Assembly: GCA_009829735.1 (NCBI GenBank)
Contig: CM020618.1
Location: forward strand, 14,614,568-14,678,567
DNA length: 64,000 nt
Source: Pyropia yezoensis
Lineage: Eukaryota > Rhodophyta > Bangiophyceae > Bangiales > Bangiaceae
Reading direction: 5' to 3'
Each line of letters opens with the position of its first letter. The stretch's first letter is position 1. This document shows, in pieces, positions 1 to 9,982 of the stretch. The position numbers and the translations under genes are program-made. The notes below the pieces were generated by a model that did not search any database, had not been told where the DNA came from, and worked only from the letters and a program-made list of their open reading frames with translations.

Positions 1-388
1 CCTTATGGCTCTGCCTCGCAACAGGGTGGCGGCCGCGCCTCTTCGTCTTTGGCGCGTCGGCCGCCACCGCCGCAACCACCACCGCGACCTCCAGCACCAC
101 GGCAGCCACCGACGGCCACAGAAGGTGGCATCGGCGGAGGCTCGGGTGGTCAGTGGCAGCGGTGGCGGTGGCGGCGACGGCTGCTGCACATATTCTGCAC
201 CCCTGGGATGCAGGCGGGAAGGGGGCGGCCGCCAGGGGGCAGCCGCGCCCCGCGGCCACTAATAAGTGGCACGCCCGCAGTGGTAGCGGCGGAGGCACAA
301 GCCTGTGGCGACGGCAGTGCAAGAGCGGCGGCGACGGCGGCGGTGGCGGCGGCAGCGGCGGCGGCGGCGGCGCAACCTCGTCACCATT
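1..388. other. GC-rich low-complexity stretch, no supported gene
   Basis: Arginine-, alanine- and glycine-rich reading frames are open on both strands only because the DNA is built from GCG/GGC triplets. I see no domain, splice pattern or regulatory motif here. It may be the 3' flank of the minus-strand SET gene. Confidence 0.5.
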
Positions 389-1402
389 CTAGCGGGCAGT
401 GCGGGTGGCTTCGGCGGCGAGCGTTGGCGCGCGGACGCCCAAGCCGGCCACCTCGCGGCCGTCGCATCCGCCGTCGCTGCTTCTCTCGCTGCCCCGTCGT
501 TGGGCAGCCCCGCGGATGACTGTGCCACCACCTTCGCCGGCGCCGTCGGCGTGGCCATCGTCTGCTGCGGCGGAACCGCAGCTGCAGCAGCAGCAACGGG
601 GGTGTGCGTTTTGGGTGACGCCCCCGCTCGCCCCCCCTCCCTCCACGCCGGCGCCGTAATCAACAAAAAGCTCCTCCCCCACAAGGATGTCACGGAGGAC
701 AACCATGCGGACCACCCCAGGCGCCAGCAACTGTGCGGCACTGTACACGGGGTCGAATACCTGCTCAAACTTGACGTTGGCAGTACGGTGGGGACGGGGG
801 TCATTCACGGACCCGGCTGCACAGAAGGAGGCTGGGACGATCCACACCGACCGTGCACTCGGGCGCGTACGGGAAACACTCACCTTGGTCCCGATTTCCG
901 GCACCCAGGACAGCCGAGAGCACTCCACGGCGCCTTCCCAAAAGCGCTTGTGCATGCGCACCTCCATCGACGTTGACAGCCACGTCCATGCCGAACAGCG
1001 CAGATGAAGGGGAACCAGATCACCTCCGTATGTTTGCACCGGCCCCTGTGCAAGAGGAGACAGCGCGGCCTCCTCCAGGTCTTCATGGACGAGCTGTCCA
1101 AAGAAAGGAAGAATGCGCTGCCCTACGCGCAGGGGACGCGCCGCAAACACGCCACGACCATGCACAGGCGACGGGGCAACGACTGTGCCATAGGACGCGG
1201 CATCGGCCCGTAGCAGGGCCCCAGACTGCTCCCCTGTGCACAGCGCCTGCAGCTCGATCTGACTCCAAGAGTATACGGGGATGTGGGCAACGTCTCGACC
1301 ACGGAGTTTGCCAACAAGCAGAGGCATGGCCTGTAAAGCTCGGGCGACGGCAGGAGACACGCAGGTGTACAAGGGCTTCTTGCCTGGCGCCTCCCACTGC
1401 AT
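389..1402 (-). CDS. SET-domain protein, putative lysine methyltransferase
   Basis: A 337-codon frame with the two ends of a SET domain. The N-terminal SET motif is HGRGVFAARPLRVGQ at about residues 81-95. The C-terminal part has an NDP element at 200-202, an NV pair at 209-210, and GEELFVDYG at 242-250, the tyrosine-containing substrate and cofactor motif. SET domains transfer methyl groups from S-adenosylmethionine to lysine, usually on histones. The usual NHS motif appears replaced by the NDPR...NV arrangement seen in some algal and protist SET proteins. No post-SET cysteine cluster is obvious; residues after 255 include a Cys-run and a basic low-complexity tail. The start was taken at the first ATG of the frame, but an upstream exon is possible. 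The gene has the same orientation as the damaged genes upstream of it, so it could be cargo of a larger element or a normal host gene. Confidence 0.72.
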   Translation of the reverse strand: MQWEAPGKKPLYTCVSPAVARALQAMPLLVGKLRGRDVAHIPVYSWSQIELQALCTGEQSGALLRADAASYGTVVAPSPVHGRGVFAARPLRVGQRILPFFGQLVHEDLEEAALSPLAQGPVQTYGGDLVPLHLRCSAWTWLSTSMEVRMHKRFWEGAVECSRLSWVPEIGTKVSVSRTRPSARSVWIVPASFCAAGSVNDPRPHRTANVKFEQVFDPVYSAAQLLAPGVVRMVVLRDILVGEELFVDYGAGVEGGGASGGVTQNAHPRCCCCSCGSAAADDGHADGAGEGGGTVIRGAAQRRGSERSSDGGCDGREVAGLGVRAPTLAAEATRTAR

Positions 1403-1878
1403 CGTGGCAGCCGGAACGTACCAGGCAGGAATGTCGAAGGACGGGGAATGGGGGGGAGGGAGAGGCGATGAGGGGGCGAGAGGGGGAAGGGGTGGAAGAG
1501 GGGGGCGGGGGGGGGGGGAGGGAGCAAGAGAGAGGTGTCGAAGAGCGGTGAAGGTAGCACGTAAGACAAGAGTGCGTGTGAGAGAGGGAAGGTGAGCGGT
1601 GCACGTGTCCGTCAGAGAAGGATCTCCAGTGGTGCGGTCGGTATAGAACAGCTGACTCTGGCGGCACGCCCCGATAGATGCGAGTTAGACGGAATGGCTA
1701 CATTCATGAGCATCGCAATACTGCTGGCATGCCCATTCAGAAAGTCGCGAGCATACCAAATGCACACTCGTCGCCGCAGCCACGAGCACTGCCATACGGG
1801 GGACGATGCCGCGGGAGACAGTCGTCGCCCATTACCCCGCTTTTGTCCGGCTCACCCGCCGACAGCGCCCTGCTCGCC
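1403..1878. other. Intergenic or intronic stretch between SET and glycosyltransferase-like genes
   Basis: Contains a G-rich tract around 1441-1530 and no recognisable coding segment on either strand. It could hold the 5' end or an intron of the SET gene. Confidence 0.4.
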
Positions 1879-2993
1879 CTATGGGCTGTGTGTGCGGGTG
1901 CGGCAGCAACGTCCCGGTTGACACCGGACGCCGCTGTCGTGGCAGTGTGTGTGTGCCAGCAGCGGCCCGGCGCCGCCCGCAATGCGGGCCCAGACTGCGG
2001 CTGCGGGCTTCAGATAGCGGAGGTAGGCAGCAAGGGCGGCTGCGCGTGCCAGCAGCTCCCCGCTGGCGTGCTCACCCTCAGCGCCTTCCCAGTCGCCTGT
2101 GTAATAATTGCTGCCGTTGACTGCCAGTGGGCGGTCCCGCACCGCTGTCGGGGACACCACACTGTCGCAGGTCACCCTGGGGATGGATGACAGCACCGCG
2201 ACGGCCATGCCAAGGATGTACGCGCGCGTCAGCACCACGCCGCCGTCGTCAAGGGTGCCCCCGTCTGTGTCTGCGGTAATCTCCCCCTGCCGCTCCCCCT
2301 TCCCCTCCACCCGCACAGGCCACAGGGGCACTGCGGAAGCGGACGCCGCCCCACCCTCCCCGACGGCCACCGTCGATGCCACGATGCCACCACCTGCCGG
2401 TCGTCCGCTTCCAGTGAAGGCGACGATGACCAGTCGACAAGGACCACCTCCACGGCGCCGCCAAGGGCCAACCACGAGCGTAGAAATCGAGGCAGCACCG
2501 CATGACGGCCGCCATGCACCACGACCTTCGACGCCCTGTCTACGCGCAGGGACGTTGGCAGCCCTGGGGTGGGGGCAAGGACCACGGACAGCGGCAGCAA
2601 CGACGGCAACGGTGGCGGTAGAGCCGCCACCATAGTGGGTGAGGCGGTACCACCGCCGCCGCCGCCACCGTCGCCGCCGCCGCTGCCCCCGAAGCCACCG
2701 CTGCTGCCACCACCGCCACCGCTGCGGCCGTTGGGGCGGGCGGCTACCATGTCGGGCTCTATCCCTGCCTGCGTCGCCGACGGGCTGATGGACTACAACG
2801 AAGCAGTCGCTTCCGCTACAATAACGTCGGCGCGCACACGGGACGCTTCTTTGGCGTCTGGCATAGCAGAGGCATCGAACCACGGAGAGGGCACCGCGGC
2901 TAGCCTCGTGATGCGAAGCGGCAGTGTCGCGGCCGAACAGAGCCGCTGCATCCGTTCCATCGACGTCAACGCCTGTGCTATGGACACAGGCAC
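1879..2993 (-). pseudogene. Glycosyltransferase family 2-like gene, frame broken
   Basis: Pieces of a GT2-like nucleotide-sugar transferase are visible in order on the minus strand. At about 2412-2460 is VEVVLVDWSSSPSL, matching the strand-plus-DWSS element that binds the nucleotide. About 60 codons later, near 2207-2243, is VVLTRAYILGM, matching the conserved 'VLTRAYN-lg' element. Near 2034-2110 is YYTGDWEGAEGEH, matching the GdW-ardene segment. The first piece is in a different frame from the later two. The shift coincides with an exact 8-bp tandem duplication at 2375-2390, and dropping one copy in thought puts all pieces in one frame. An in-frame TAG at 2793-2795 separates an upstream open segment (2796-2993) from the ATG at 2750. 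The typical C-terminal DxDLY-like segment was not found. Calls: family moderate, pseudogene state likely but a sequencing error is possible. Confidence 0.55.
2375..2390. repeat. 8-bp tandem duplication that shifts the glycosyltransferase-like frame
   Basis: GATGCCAC occurs twice back to back. Because 8 is not a multiple of 3, the duplication explains the frame change between the DWSS motif and the later TRAY motif. Confidence 0.8.
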
Positions 2994-3077
2994 ACTTCAC
3001 AGGACCAGCGACCGCTCACAGCATTCCGCCCTTGCCCCCTGCCGCAGAACCCGCGCCCGCAGCAGCAGCTGTACTGC

Positions 3078-5261
3078 TTACACTTCCATGACGACGGTGT
3101 CTTCAAGGAGAGGAAGGATCGCCGACCGGGCCGTCAAGAGCCTTTCGGGGACAGTTCCGGCTGCCTCCACCATGTCGGCGGGCTGAACCTTCGCCCCAAC
3201 CGCCCACCGTCCAAACTCTGGGGTCTTCGAGCGCATCAGCAAGCACTGGAGCATGACGATGTGCTTTCGGAGTGTGGCCTCCATGACTGGTGCAGGTGGG
3301 TCATCGGCTGTTTCTAGAGCACTGGTCGCCACGGCAGCGTAAGCGGTCGGCAGTGGGATGCAGAGCCGAAGAAGCCACGCAGGTGAAATAAAGCGCTTGA
3401 TTGTGACAGACATCGCGTCGTTCTTCACCTTGGCAGCCGCCGTACCAGTTGCCGGGGTCTCACTGTCCGACCCTGCAGAGGACGCCATGCCATCCGTATG
3501 AGATCCGGACGCTGCACTCTCGTCGCCTGACTCAGCCGGTGTGCCACCACCAGATGCAGATGCAGGCAGAGGGCCGCCACACGGACCATGTGCCGGGCCA
3601 CCAGACTGGCATCTAGCACCGCGAGAACGCAGGTGACCAGAGGCGCCGCCTGACGCGCCGCGACGAGCCTGCTGGTTCAGCTCGGTGCGCAGGCGAGACG
3701 CGGCCTGGCGTTTCCGCGCCTGTTCAGTCACTTGGCTGCGTTGGTGGCCGGTATGTCGACCACAGATACACGCGCGGATGACGTCGTTGCGGCGACGGAG
3801 ACCGCGGCGAAGAGCCTCTTTCTTCCCGGTCAGGGGTTTCCCATGTGCATCCAGCCGCTTCTGCTTGTTCGCATCGACGTGGTCGCTGAGGGGGAGTGTG
3901 AACACCAGCTCTCTCCCCCCCGCCCGGTGCTCGACGGACAACTCCGCGCTCTCTTCAACGATGGTAGCCAGCGCTGCAAAGTCTTCGGACCCGAGCACGC
4001 CCAGTGTCTTCCAGCACGCGCAAACATGGATGTAATTCGTGAAGATGAGGGAGGATGGATGCGAGCGAGGTGTAGATAACTTGACCGTCCCGTCGCAGAG
4101 GCCCGCAAGGTCAGACATCAAGGCGGCCTGGGGAGCGTTGTTCCCGTGGTTGTGTGTGTAGCGCCCGATACCACGGACGTGGCCTTCTATGAGGTCGTCA
4201 GACACGAACGCGACGGCATCGCGGTTGGGTCCGACTTGATGGTGAAGGTGCGCGATGGGAGCGTGGAGGTAGAGCGACAGAACCTTGGCATCTTTCGTCT
4301 CAGGGTCAAGTGGCTTGATCTCCTGGTACAGAGGGCCAAGGATGGACGCACTCAGTCGGGTGATAACGGTGGCTCCGTTTCGAACTGCCGCGTCTTCGTC
4401 CGCCAGGGATGTCCGCCATGACGCGTTCACAAGTTGGCACAGTTGCAACATGATCCGAAAGGCCACGTCCAGGTCGCGAGAGAATATGCTTGGCTGCGCC
4501 GCCGTATGTGCCACGAGCTCCCGGTACTCGCGAAGGTAGAGGGCATCCATCTTCCCCTTTCCGCTGATGGCCAGCATCGTCTGTCGCGCAATGTCCTGCA
4601 GGTACTCCGGCAGACACGCGAAGGTAAAATGGATGATTACCTTCGCCAGGTTGCCCGTGCAGTGTAGTACTGGCAATTGCAGGCGGCTGCTCATGCCTCG
4701 GAGCAGGGGGTAGCCACGCACCCCCCCACATGCCGTCCGTGCGGCATCGAGAGCGCCATCAAACGGGGTCTTCGCAATGCGATGGAGTACGTAAAGTGGC
4801 AGCGGTTGCGGGCTGCACTGCGCGTTCGTACAGTGGGCGACGCCGGTGGTCACGGCGTCCCCAATGGAGAGTGACACGAGTATCTTGCAGACGGGACAAG
4901 ACATGTACGCCTCGCCGTCGAAGAAAGCTATTCGACTGCGCCCGTAAGAGAAAGCCCATGCCGCAAACGTCCAGATGGCCCTGTGCCATTGCTCCGATAC
5001 GACCTCCGTCGTACGGTCCTCGTTGTTGTCGAGGTGTCGGCTGGCGCGCAAGTATTCCCCCAGTAGGCAACCGGTGCGGCTGACGCATCTCCACCTATGG
5101 GAGCTACCAGTCAAACCATGGATCCAGTCCATCATGGAAAAGTCGGCTGTGGATGTATCAGCGGCCACAGACGACGGGGCCAGATATGCGGAGCGAGCAA
5201 ACAAGTCAGAACGGTGGACGTGGTATGTGTTGCACTCGGGAACAGGGTATGAGATTCGCAC
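3078..5261 (-). CDS. C-terminal part of large uncharacterised transposase-like protein
   Basis: A 727-codon frame, not recognised as a named family. The first third has a CPVCKI zinc-knuckle-like pair followed by CTNAQC. The middle has LHCTGNLAKVIIHF, an H-rich helix comparable in position and style to the LH-G-K segments of large eukaryotic transposases. Further on LYLHAPIAHLHHQVG and SDDLIEGHVRG are followed by NHGNNAPQAAL, resembling the final His/Glu region of KDZ/Plavaka-like transposases. The last 200 residues are basic and Ser/Gly/Ala-rich (RRRNDVIRACICGRH, then low complexity). It is continuous in orientation with the frames at 5326-7140 and is probably the 3' part of the same gene after a short intron or break at 5262-5325. 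Assignment as a transposase is inference from motif style, not from a family match. Confidence 0.5.
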   Translation of the reverse strand: MRISYPVPECNTYHVHRSDLFARSAYLAPSSVAADTSTADFSMMDWIHGLTGSSHRWRCVSRTGCLLGEYLRASRHLDNNEDRTTEVVSEQWHRAIWTFAAWAFSYGRSRIAFFDGEAYMSCPVCKILVSLSIGDAVTTGVAHCTNAQCSPQPLPLYVLHRIAKTPFDGALDAARTACGGVRGYPLLRGMSSRLQLPVLHCTGNLAKVIIHFTFACLPEYLQDIARQTMLAISGKGKMDALYLREYRELVAHTAAQPSIFSRDLDVAFRIMLQLCQLVNASWRTSLADEDAAVRNGATVITRLSASILGPLYQEIKPLDPETKDAKVLSLYLHAPIAHLHHQVGPNRDAVAFVSDDLIEGHVRGIGRYTHNHGNNAPQAALMSDLAGLCDGTVKLSTPRSHPSSLIFTNYIHVCACWKTLGVLGSEDFAALATIVEESAELSVEHRAGGRELVFTLPLSDHVDANKQKRLDAHGKPLTGKKEALRRGLRRRNDVIRACICGRHTGHQRSQVTEQARKRQAASRLRTELNQQARRGASGGASGHLRSRGARCQSGGPAHGPCGGPLPASASGGGTPAESGDESAASGSHTDGMASSAGSDSETPATGTAAAKVKNDAMSVTIKRFISPAWLLRLCIPLPTAYAAVATSALETADDPPAPVMEATLRKHIVMLQCLLMRSKTPEFGRWAVGAKVQPADMVEAAGTVPERLLTARSAILPLLEDTVVMEV

Positions 5262-5325
5262 TCAGTGTAGTAGGACGCTCGCACGCGCAGACATACCATG
5301 TGCCACTCGGTCGGGAAAACACAGC

Positions 5326-6033
5326 TCACGTACCACACACTTGAACCTCCTCGTGGAGCGTATCAGGGACACGCGTATTCCCGGCGTCGTTCAAGGGTGC
5401 GATTCCAGCTTCGTCCGATTCGTACGCGGGTATGGGGATGGTGAACGAGGCGTCCATTACCTGGCCAACCATGCCCCGCACAGCCTTGGCCACAAGCTCA
5501 TCGACACTTTTCTCGCCCGAGAACGAGTAAAGCATGGGCGTCAGCTCCGTGCGGCCTTGCAGGAGGTGGGGCCACGACAGTACAATTGTGAACGCCGTGA
5601 TATTCTTCCCCCGCACAAGGCCCCCGTCCGCCGCGAGCGTCCCGGAAGCCATAACAGTGGCTGCATCCGCGGCACAGGTCGGGCCGGGCGCAGCACACCG
5701 GTCGATACCGCGCTGCAGTGCAGCGACTATGTTGAAGCCAACAGCCAGAATCTTAAGCTCGCCGCTCCCATCGTCGTTCTCGAGGTAGGAGTGCGACATC
5801 CGTACGAGCTCCTTGAGCTTGGCTGCGTCCTTTTCCACGGGCGCGTAGCAGCCTTCGCTCTCGGCATTTTCATTCTCAAAGAAGTAGCCATCATCCTCAT
5901 CATCCGACACATCTTCGCCCTCCTCCTCCACCTCCTCCGCGTCGTCAGCCGTCTTCTGCTCCTTGTAAGACCTCAGGCGCTTTTCAACGCCCTCCGTGGA
6001 ACGGTAACGCCGGATACCGGCACTGCCGGATCC
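5326..6033 (-). CDS. Middle part of the same large transposase-like gene
   Basis: The frame runs open from just after the TGA at 6034 to the stop at 5326. It starts with a basic stretch (KRLRSYKEQK), then a strongly acidic tract (EEGEDVSDDEDDGYFF), then GELKILAVGFNIVAALQRG. The segment NITAFTIVLSWPHLLQGRTE followed by SVDELVAKAVRGMVG resembles the beta-strand core and following helices of a DDE-type transposase where display of 'T-PL...gds' is common. It shares its reading frame with the piece at 6034-6729, interrupted by one TGA. No family name can be given. Confidence 0.45.
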   Translation of the reverse strand, partial: GSGSAGIRRYRSTEGVEKRLRSYKEQKTADDAEEVEEEGEDVSDDEDDGYFFENENAESEGCYAPVEKDAAKLKELVRMSHSYLENDDGSGELKILAVGFNIVAALQRGIDRCAAPGPTCAADAATVMASGTLAADGGLVRGKNITAFTIVLSWPHLLQGRTELTPMLYSFSGEKSVDELVAKAVRGMVGQVMDASFTIPIPAYESDEAGIAPLNDAGNTRVPDTLHEEVQVCGT

Positions 6034-6729
6034 TCAGATGTAGTCCCATTGAACAAGCTTACCAGGTCCATCCCGCGTAAAGAAAAAGTGCGCAATGCGG
6101 TCCTCGTTGTCGAAAGTGCGCCGCCGCTCCTCCCGCAACTGCGCCAGGGTAGGAAGTAGGCGCATCTGCGTCGCGCCCCAGCCAAGTCGGATGCGTGTCG
6201 AGCGCTTTCCAGTCAAGCCGGGTCGGTCGGACTTCTCAAACTCCAACACGCGTCGAATTATTGCCACCACACCTGCACCAACGTTGTGTAAAAGCTTGTA
6301 CCACGCCGTCTTCATTGCCGTCGCCCCGGTCAATCGGTAGTGTGCCACCGCACGAGCGGAACGTTGCCGGAGGAGCGCCTTCAGGTGCTTCTTGTTGAAA
6401 GGGTCCTTGATGGCTGACATGCGTCGGAGAAGCGTAACGTGCCCGTTCGGCAACCTCTTCGCAGCGACCCGCATGATGGTGGCAGCCTGTCGCAGGATCG
6501 TCTTGATGTGGTCGTCGTCCAGGTCTTGTTTGTCCACAAGGCCCCGGTAAGAGCTCTTCGGTGAAGTCGTGTCCCAGCTCAGGTTCTCTTGCGACTGTGC
6601 CATTGCTACGAAACGGACAGAGTCATAGGCGTCCTCGGCGTCCACGTAGGTTCCAGGGACGAGATATCCCATCGATCTGACGTACACCTCGTGTTGGGGA
6701 ATTGTCGCGAGCGCACGTACGATCGTCAC
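6034..6729 (-). CDS. N-proximal part of the same large transposase-like gene
   Basis: Open frame with well-behaved protein composition (YVRSMGYLVPGTYVDAEDAY; DDDHIKTILRQAATIM; TAWYKLLHNVGAGVVAIIRR), mostly helical and basic, suggesting a DNA-binding or oligomerisation region. It ends in FFFTRDGPGKLVQWDYI and a TGA that is in frame with the next piece, so it is a nonsense codon or lies in a short intron; a GTAAGC donor-like site precedes it. No named domain recognised. Confidence 0.45.
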   Translation of the reverse strand: MTIVRALATIPQHEVYVRSMGYLVPGTYVDAEDAYDSVRFVAMAQSQENLSWDTTSPKSSYRGLVDKQDLDDDHIKTILRQAATIMRVAAKRLPNGHVTLLRRMSAIKDPFNKKHLKALLRQRSARAVAHYRLTGATAMKTAWYKLLHNVGAGVVAIIRRVLEFEKSDRPGLTGKRSTRIRLGWGATQMRLLPTLAQLREERRRTFDNEDRIAHFFFTRDGPGKLVQWDYI

Positions 6730-7140
6730 AGTTGAAAGACGCCACCCGTCGTCCGACCAGCCCCGTACAGGCCCACGGATGAGCCACTGCCGGCACTGAA
6801 AGCCTCCATGTGCAGTGCCACGTCGGGGAGCAAGGCACTCAGCAGGGACGTCGTCTTGGTTGCCGTAGCAGTGTTCTGCTTAGAACTCGCGCTCCTCAAT
6901 GATGGCAAAGCCACGAGGCACGTTCATAGGGTGTCGGGTGCGACGGCGGTTGGAGTCACCCAGGAACTGGCCTTCATCGTCACGGTCGACGAGAGGGGGC
7001 GGGGGCTGCATGTGGTCGACGAGCGCGTCAATGTCGTCGGACGGCCCATCGTCCACCGGTGCAGGTGGGTGGCCGTCGATGTCAAGCTGCATGTCATCGT
7101 AGCTGCTGCTGCCGTTCGATGAAGACATCAGCCACAACAA
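6726..7140 (-). CDS. Likely 5' end of the large transposase-like gene
   Basis: Two overlapping short frames. The frame from an ATG near 7128 begins MSSSNGSSSYDDMQLDIDGH and is acidic, ending in PRGFAIIEEREF. The frame at 6726-6914 gives TTSLLSALLPDVALHMEAFS then SGSSVGLYGAGRTTGGV and runs into the start of the 6034-6729 frame. Together they look like an N-terminus interrupted by an intron or indel. A 25-base poly-G tract lies just upstream. Confidence 0.35.
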
Positions 7141-7152
7141 AGAGCACCAGGT

Positions 7153-7177
7153 GGGGGGGGGGGGGGGGGGGGGGGGG
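7153..7177. repeat. Poly-G tract (25 bases)
   Basis: Uninterrupted run of G directly upstream of the large minus-strand gene. Such tracts can form G-quadruplexes and are also prone to length error in sequencing. Confidence 0.9.
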
Positions 7178-8055
7178 CGACACAGCAGTGAATACTGGGG
7201 GCGAGAGACACCACCACGGCGGGGGTAGTGTCTCGGTCGTCAGGGAGAGTTGTGTGACCGTGTCCCCGGTCCATACGGTCGTCCTCACGGCGTGCACGAT
7301 GCGTAGGCGAAGGGGTACAAGCTGCAGCACCGACGCTCGGGCGTCGGAGGGCGCCAAGTTGGTGGCCGGCCGCGTCGTTGGGCGCGAGAACATATTCCTT
7401 GCGCGACCTTGCTGGCGAGAACATCCGTGAACTACTTCTCCGTCCGCAAGTGTGGACAATTTCATACAAGATGCTGGCACTGGGGGAAACGGACGTGTTT
7501 TGCGTGCTGCTGGACTGCAACACTGTGGCTTTCTGCATGCATGTCGAACACATCTGAGACCGCCAAAAGACGTGCGAGCCGGAAATGTCGTGTTGAACAC
7601 CTTTCTGGGAACAGGAAATGCAAAAAAGATGCATATGCTTGTTGGGAAAAATGGATCTCGGAGGGGACAGAGGAGAAAGGTACACTTTTTACATGGGCAG
7701 AACGACCTCGTCATCCTCATGGTTATGGTCGAGTACGTGCGTCTTTCTGGTGGGACCCCAGCTCGTAGCGTCGCGCAACACCTTTCTTGTAGAAAAACCG
7801 GCTCTTACGGGGCCCCAAGGCGACCTTGCAATCTGGAACACGTCCGATTTGGGCCCGATGCGCGTAAATGTTGGTACCGGGTGATAGATCCACTGCGCGG
7901 CAACAGCCGTGCCTCCCCGCCCGGGAGGGCAACGCCCCCAACAGAACTCAGCCCTCTCCAGGTCGACCGGCACGCCGCCGCCGCCGCCGTCAGCGTCACG
8001 GTTCCAGCCCCCCCGGGGTCCCGCCGCCACCGAAGGGACGCCGCCCCCCCAGACC

Positions 8056-8228
8056 GCCGGGGGGACGCCGCCCCCCCAGGCCGCCGCCGGCTGCGCAGGG
8101 GCGCCTTCAACGCGGGCCCCCGCCCCCGCCGGGGGGACGCCGCCCCCCCAGTCCGCCGCCGGGGGGACGCCGCCCCCCCAGGCCGCCGCCGGCTGCGCGG
8201 GGGCGCCTCCAACGCGGGCCCCCGCCGC
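8056..8228. repeat. Tandem duplication, period about 102 bp
   Basis: A block containing GGCTGCGC at 8089 recurs at 8191 with few changes, together with several copies of a shorter GGGGGGACGCCGCCCCCCCA unit. This is a local GC-rich minisatellite. Confidence 0.7.
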
Positions 8229-8692
8229 AGCCGCCGGGGAGGCAGCCCCTCAGGGTCCCACCGCCGCAGCGGTGGGTGCGCCCCCGCTCTCCCATCCCAA
8301 GGGGCGTAGGCCATGCCCCCGCCCCTCACACAGTGGTGTCCATCCCCCACCAAGGGAAGTGTGGGCATATGGGTGCTCCTCCCCCCCCACTCCCCCCAGG
8401 CCCCCCCCAGTTCCCCACCTATGGGCGAGGGGCGGGGCGACCCCCGGCGCGGGCGGCCCCCCAGCGGCGCCATGCGGCGCCGGCGACGAGGGCGGGCGGA
8501 AGAGGGGCGGCTGGGGCGCCCCTCCCCCGCCCCCCTCGGGCCACCCGTCCCACCCCCCCCCCCGCCTGGCGGGGCCGCTGGGGTGGGGGCGAACCCCCCC
8601 CAGCCACCCACTCCCCCCCTCAGTAGGGGCGCCGCCGCCGCCGCCGACCCCGACGGCGGGGGCCGCGGGGGTGCCCTCCCCCCCCCCGCCGG

Positions 8693-8860
8693 GACGGGCG
8701 GGCCCACCGCCGGGCGCTCGCGAGGGGCGGCGGCCCCCCCAGCGGGGGTGCCGCCGCCGCCGCCGACCCCGCCGCCGACAGCTACCGAGGCCCCCTCCCC
8801 CCCCTCTGTCAGGACGGGCGGGCCCACCGCCGGACGCTCGCAAGGGGCGGCGGCCCCCAC
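8693..8860. repeat. Tandem duplication, period about 120 bp
   Basis: GACGGGCGGGCCCACCGCCG at 8693 recurs at 8813 with its following 40 bases nearly unchanged. It sits in the same low-complexity region as the 102-bp duplication. Confidence 0.65.
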
Positions 8861-9955
8861 TCCTCCCCCTCCGCCGACGCGCCCCCTCACGCTGCCCCCC
8901 ACCCCCCACGAGGGACTTGCGTCTGCGGTGGCCGCCGCCGCCACCCCCCCCCGCCCGCGGCCCCGCCGAAGAGATCCGTGGCGGCCACCGCTGCTGCCGC
9001 CGCCAACAGCGCCGCCACCCAACCCACACCCGCCGTCGACGCCGCCTGCGGGGCTCCCGCCATCCGCATCGCCACCGCCGCCGCCGCCGCCGCCGCCGCC
9101 CTCGACCGGACGACCCATCGCGGGAAGCCCCCGCCCTCAGCCCCCGGCGCCCGTGGCGTCCACCCCGCCACAGAGCGGCGGCCGGTCCACGCCCCTGGGC
9201 CACCCCACCACCGCCACCAACAGGGCGGCGGTAGTGCCGTCCCCCCACACCCGCCGCCACGCCGCGGCGCCCGCCGACTCGACGCCAAGGACGAGGGGAA
9301 GAATACACAAACGGAAGGGACGCGCCGTCACTGTAACCCTCCCCCGTGGACAAGCAACAACAAGTGGTCACGAAGCACCGACCGCCAGTCAAGGATGGGG
9401 GCGCTCCGCAGCCGCCCCCCCCCTCACCGTTGTCAACCGGCTGCAGTGACCGCGGCGGGTCCCCCCTCGCCCCCACGCGCGTCGGCAGGGTGCGCCGACC
9501 GGCGGGGTCGCCACCCGCCCCCCATCCCCGCCAATGACGGGCGGGGGTCCTCCCCCCTCCTCGACCGAGGCGCGAAAGGTCGGGGGAGAGGGGAGAGGGA
9601 GGGGGGGGGAGGAGGGGGGGGGAAGGCGGTCATCAGCCGGCCACGCCGGCACGGGTGAGGGACGGTGGGTGGGCGGGGGCGGGCCACAGCCGCCTGGGCG
9701 AGGCCCCCGCCATAACGGCCGCGCGCCCGTGGGTGGTGGCGGATGCCGGCGGGCGGCACGCCGCGGCGCACGCCCGCTCGCACGGCATGACGCGGGGAAA
9801 GAGACGTGGGGGGGGTGGGGGGGGACGGACCGCCGGCCGCGCCACCGCACGGCACGGCGGTGGGGCGCAGGCGATGCGGCCGCGGCAGGCGGCGCCAGCC
9901 ACCCCCCGCGGCGGCGGAGCGGCAGTGCCGCCCGTTGTTTCGACCGCATCCTATT

Positions 9956-9982
9956 CCCTGGCCTTAAGGTCAGGGTACTACT
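9956..9982 (+). repeat. Left copy of 27-bp inverted repeat
   Basis: CCCTGGCC-TTAA-GGTCAGGGTACTACT. Its reverse complement, with only the central four bases changed (ATTA), is at 23497-23523. The motif itself is an imperfect palindrome around the central AT-rich bases. It could be a terminal repeat of a DNA transposon or two abutting ends. Confidence 0.65.

Larger units (their letters stand above)
7190..9950. other. Low-complexity region without a supported gene
   Basis: From about 7190 to 7900 composition is mixed and no domain is visible. From 7900 to 9950 the DNA is almost pure C-rich on plus and G-rich on minus, so proline/arginine frames on plus and glycine/arginine frames on minus are open for over 400 codons. 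These opposed frames are composition artefacts; none has a recognisable domain, start context or splice structure. Confidence 0.55.

Noticed and set aside
7909..9660. 400-codon proline-rich and glycine-rich frames on opposite strands
   Set aside because: They arise from C-rich/G-rich composition that lacks stop codons in all frames; no domain or splice structure.
9956..9982. piggyBac end with TTAA target
   Set aside because: TTAA is present at the left copy, but the right copy has TAAT and no piggyBac transposase is seen.
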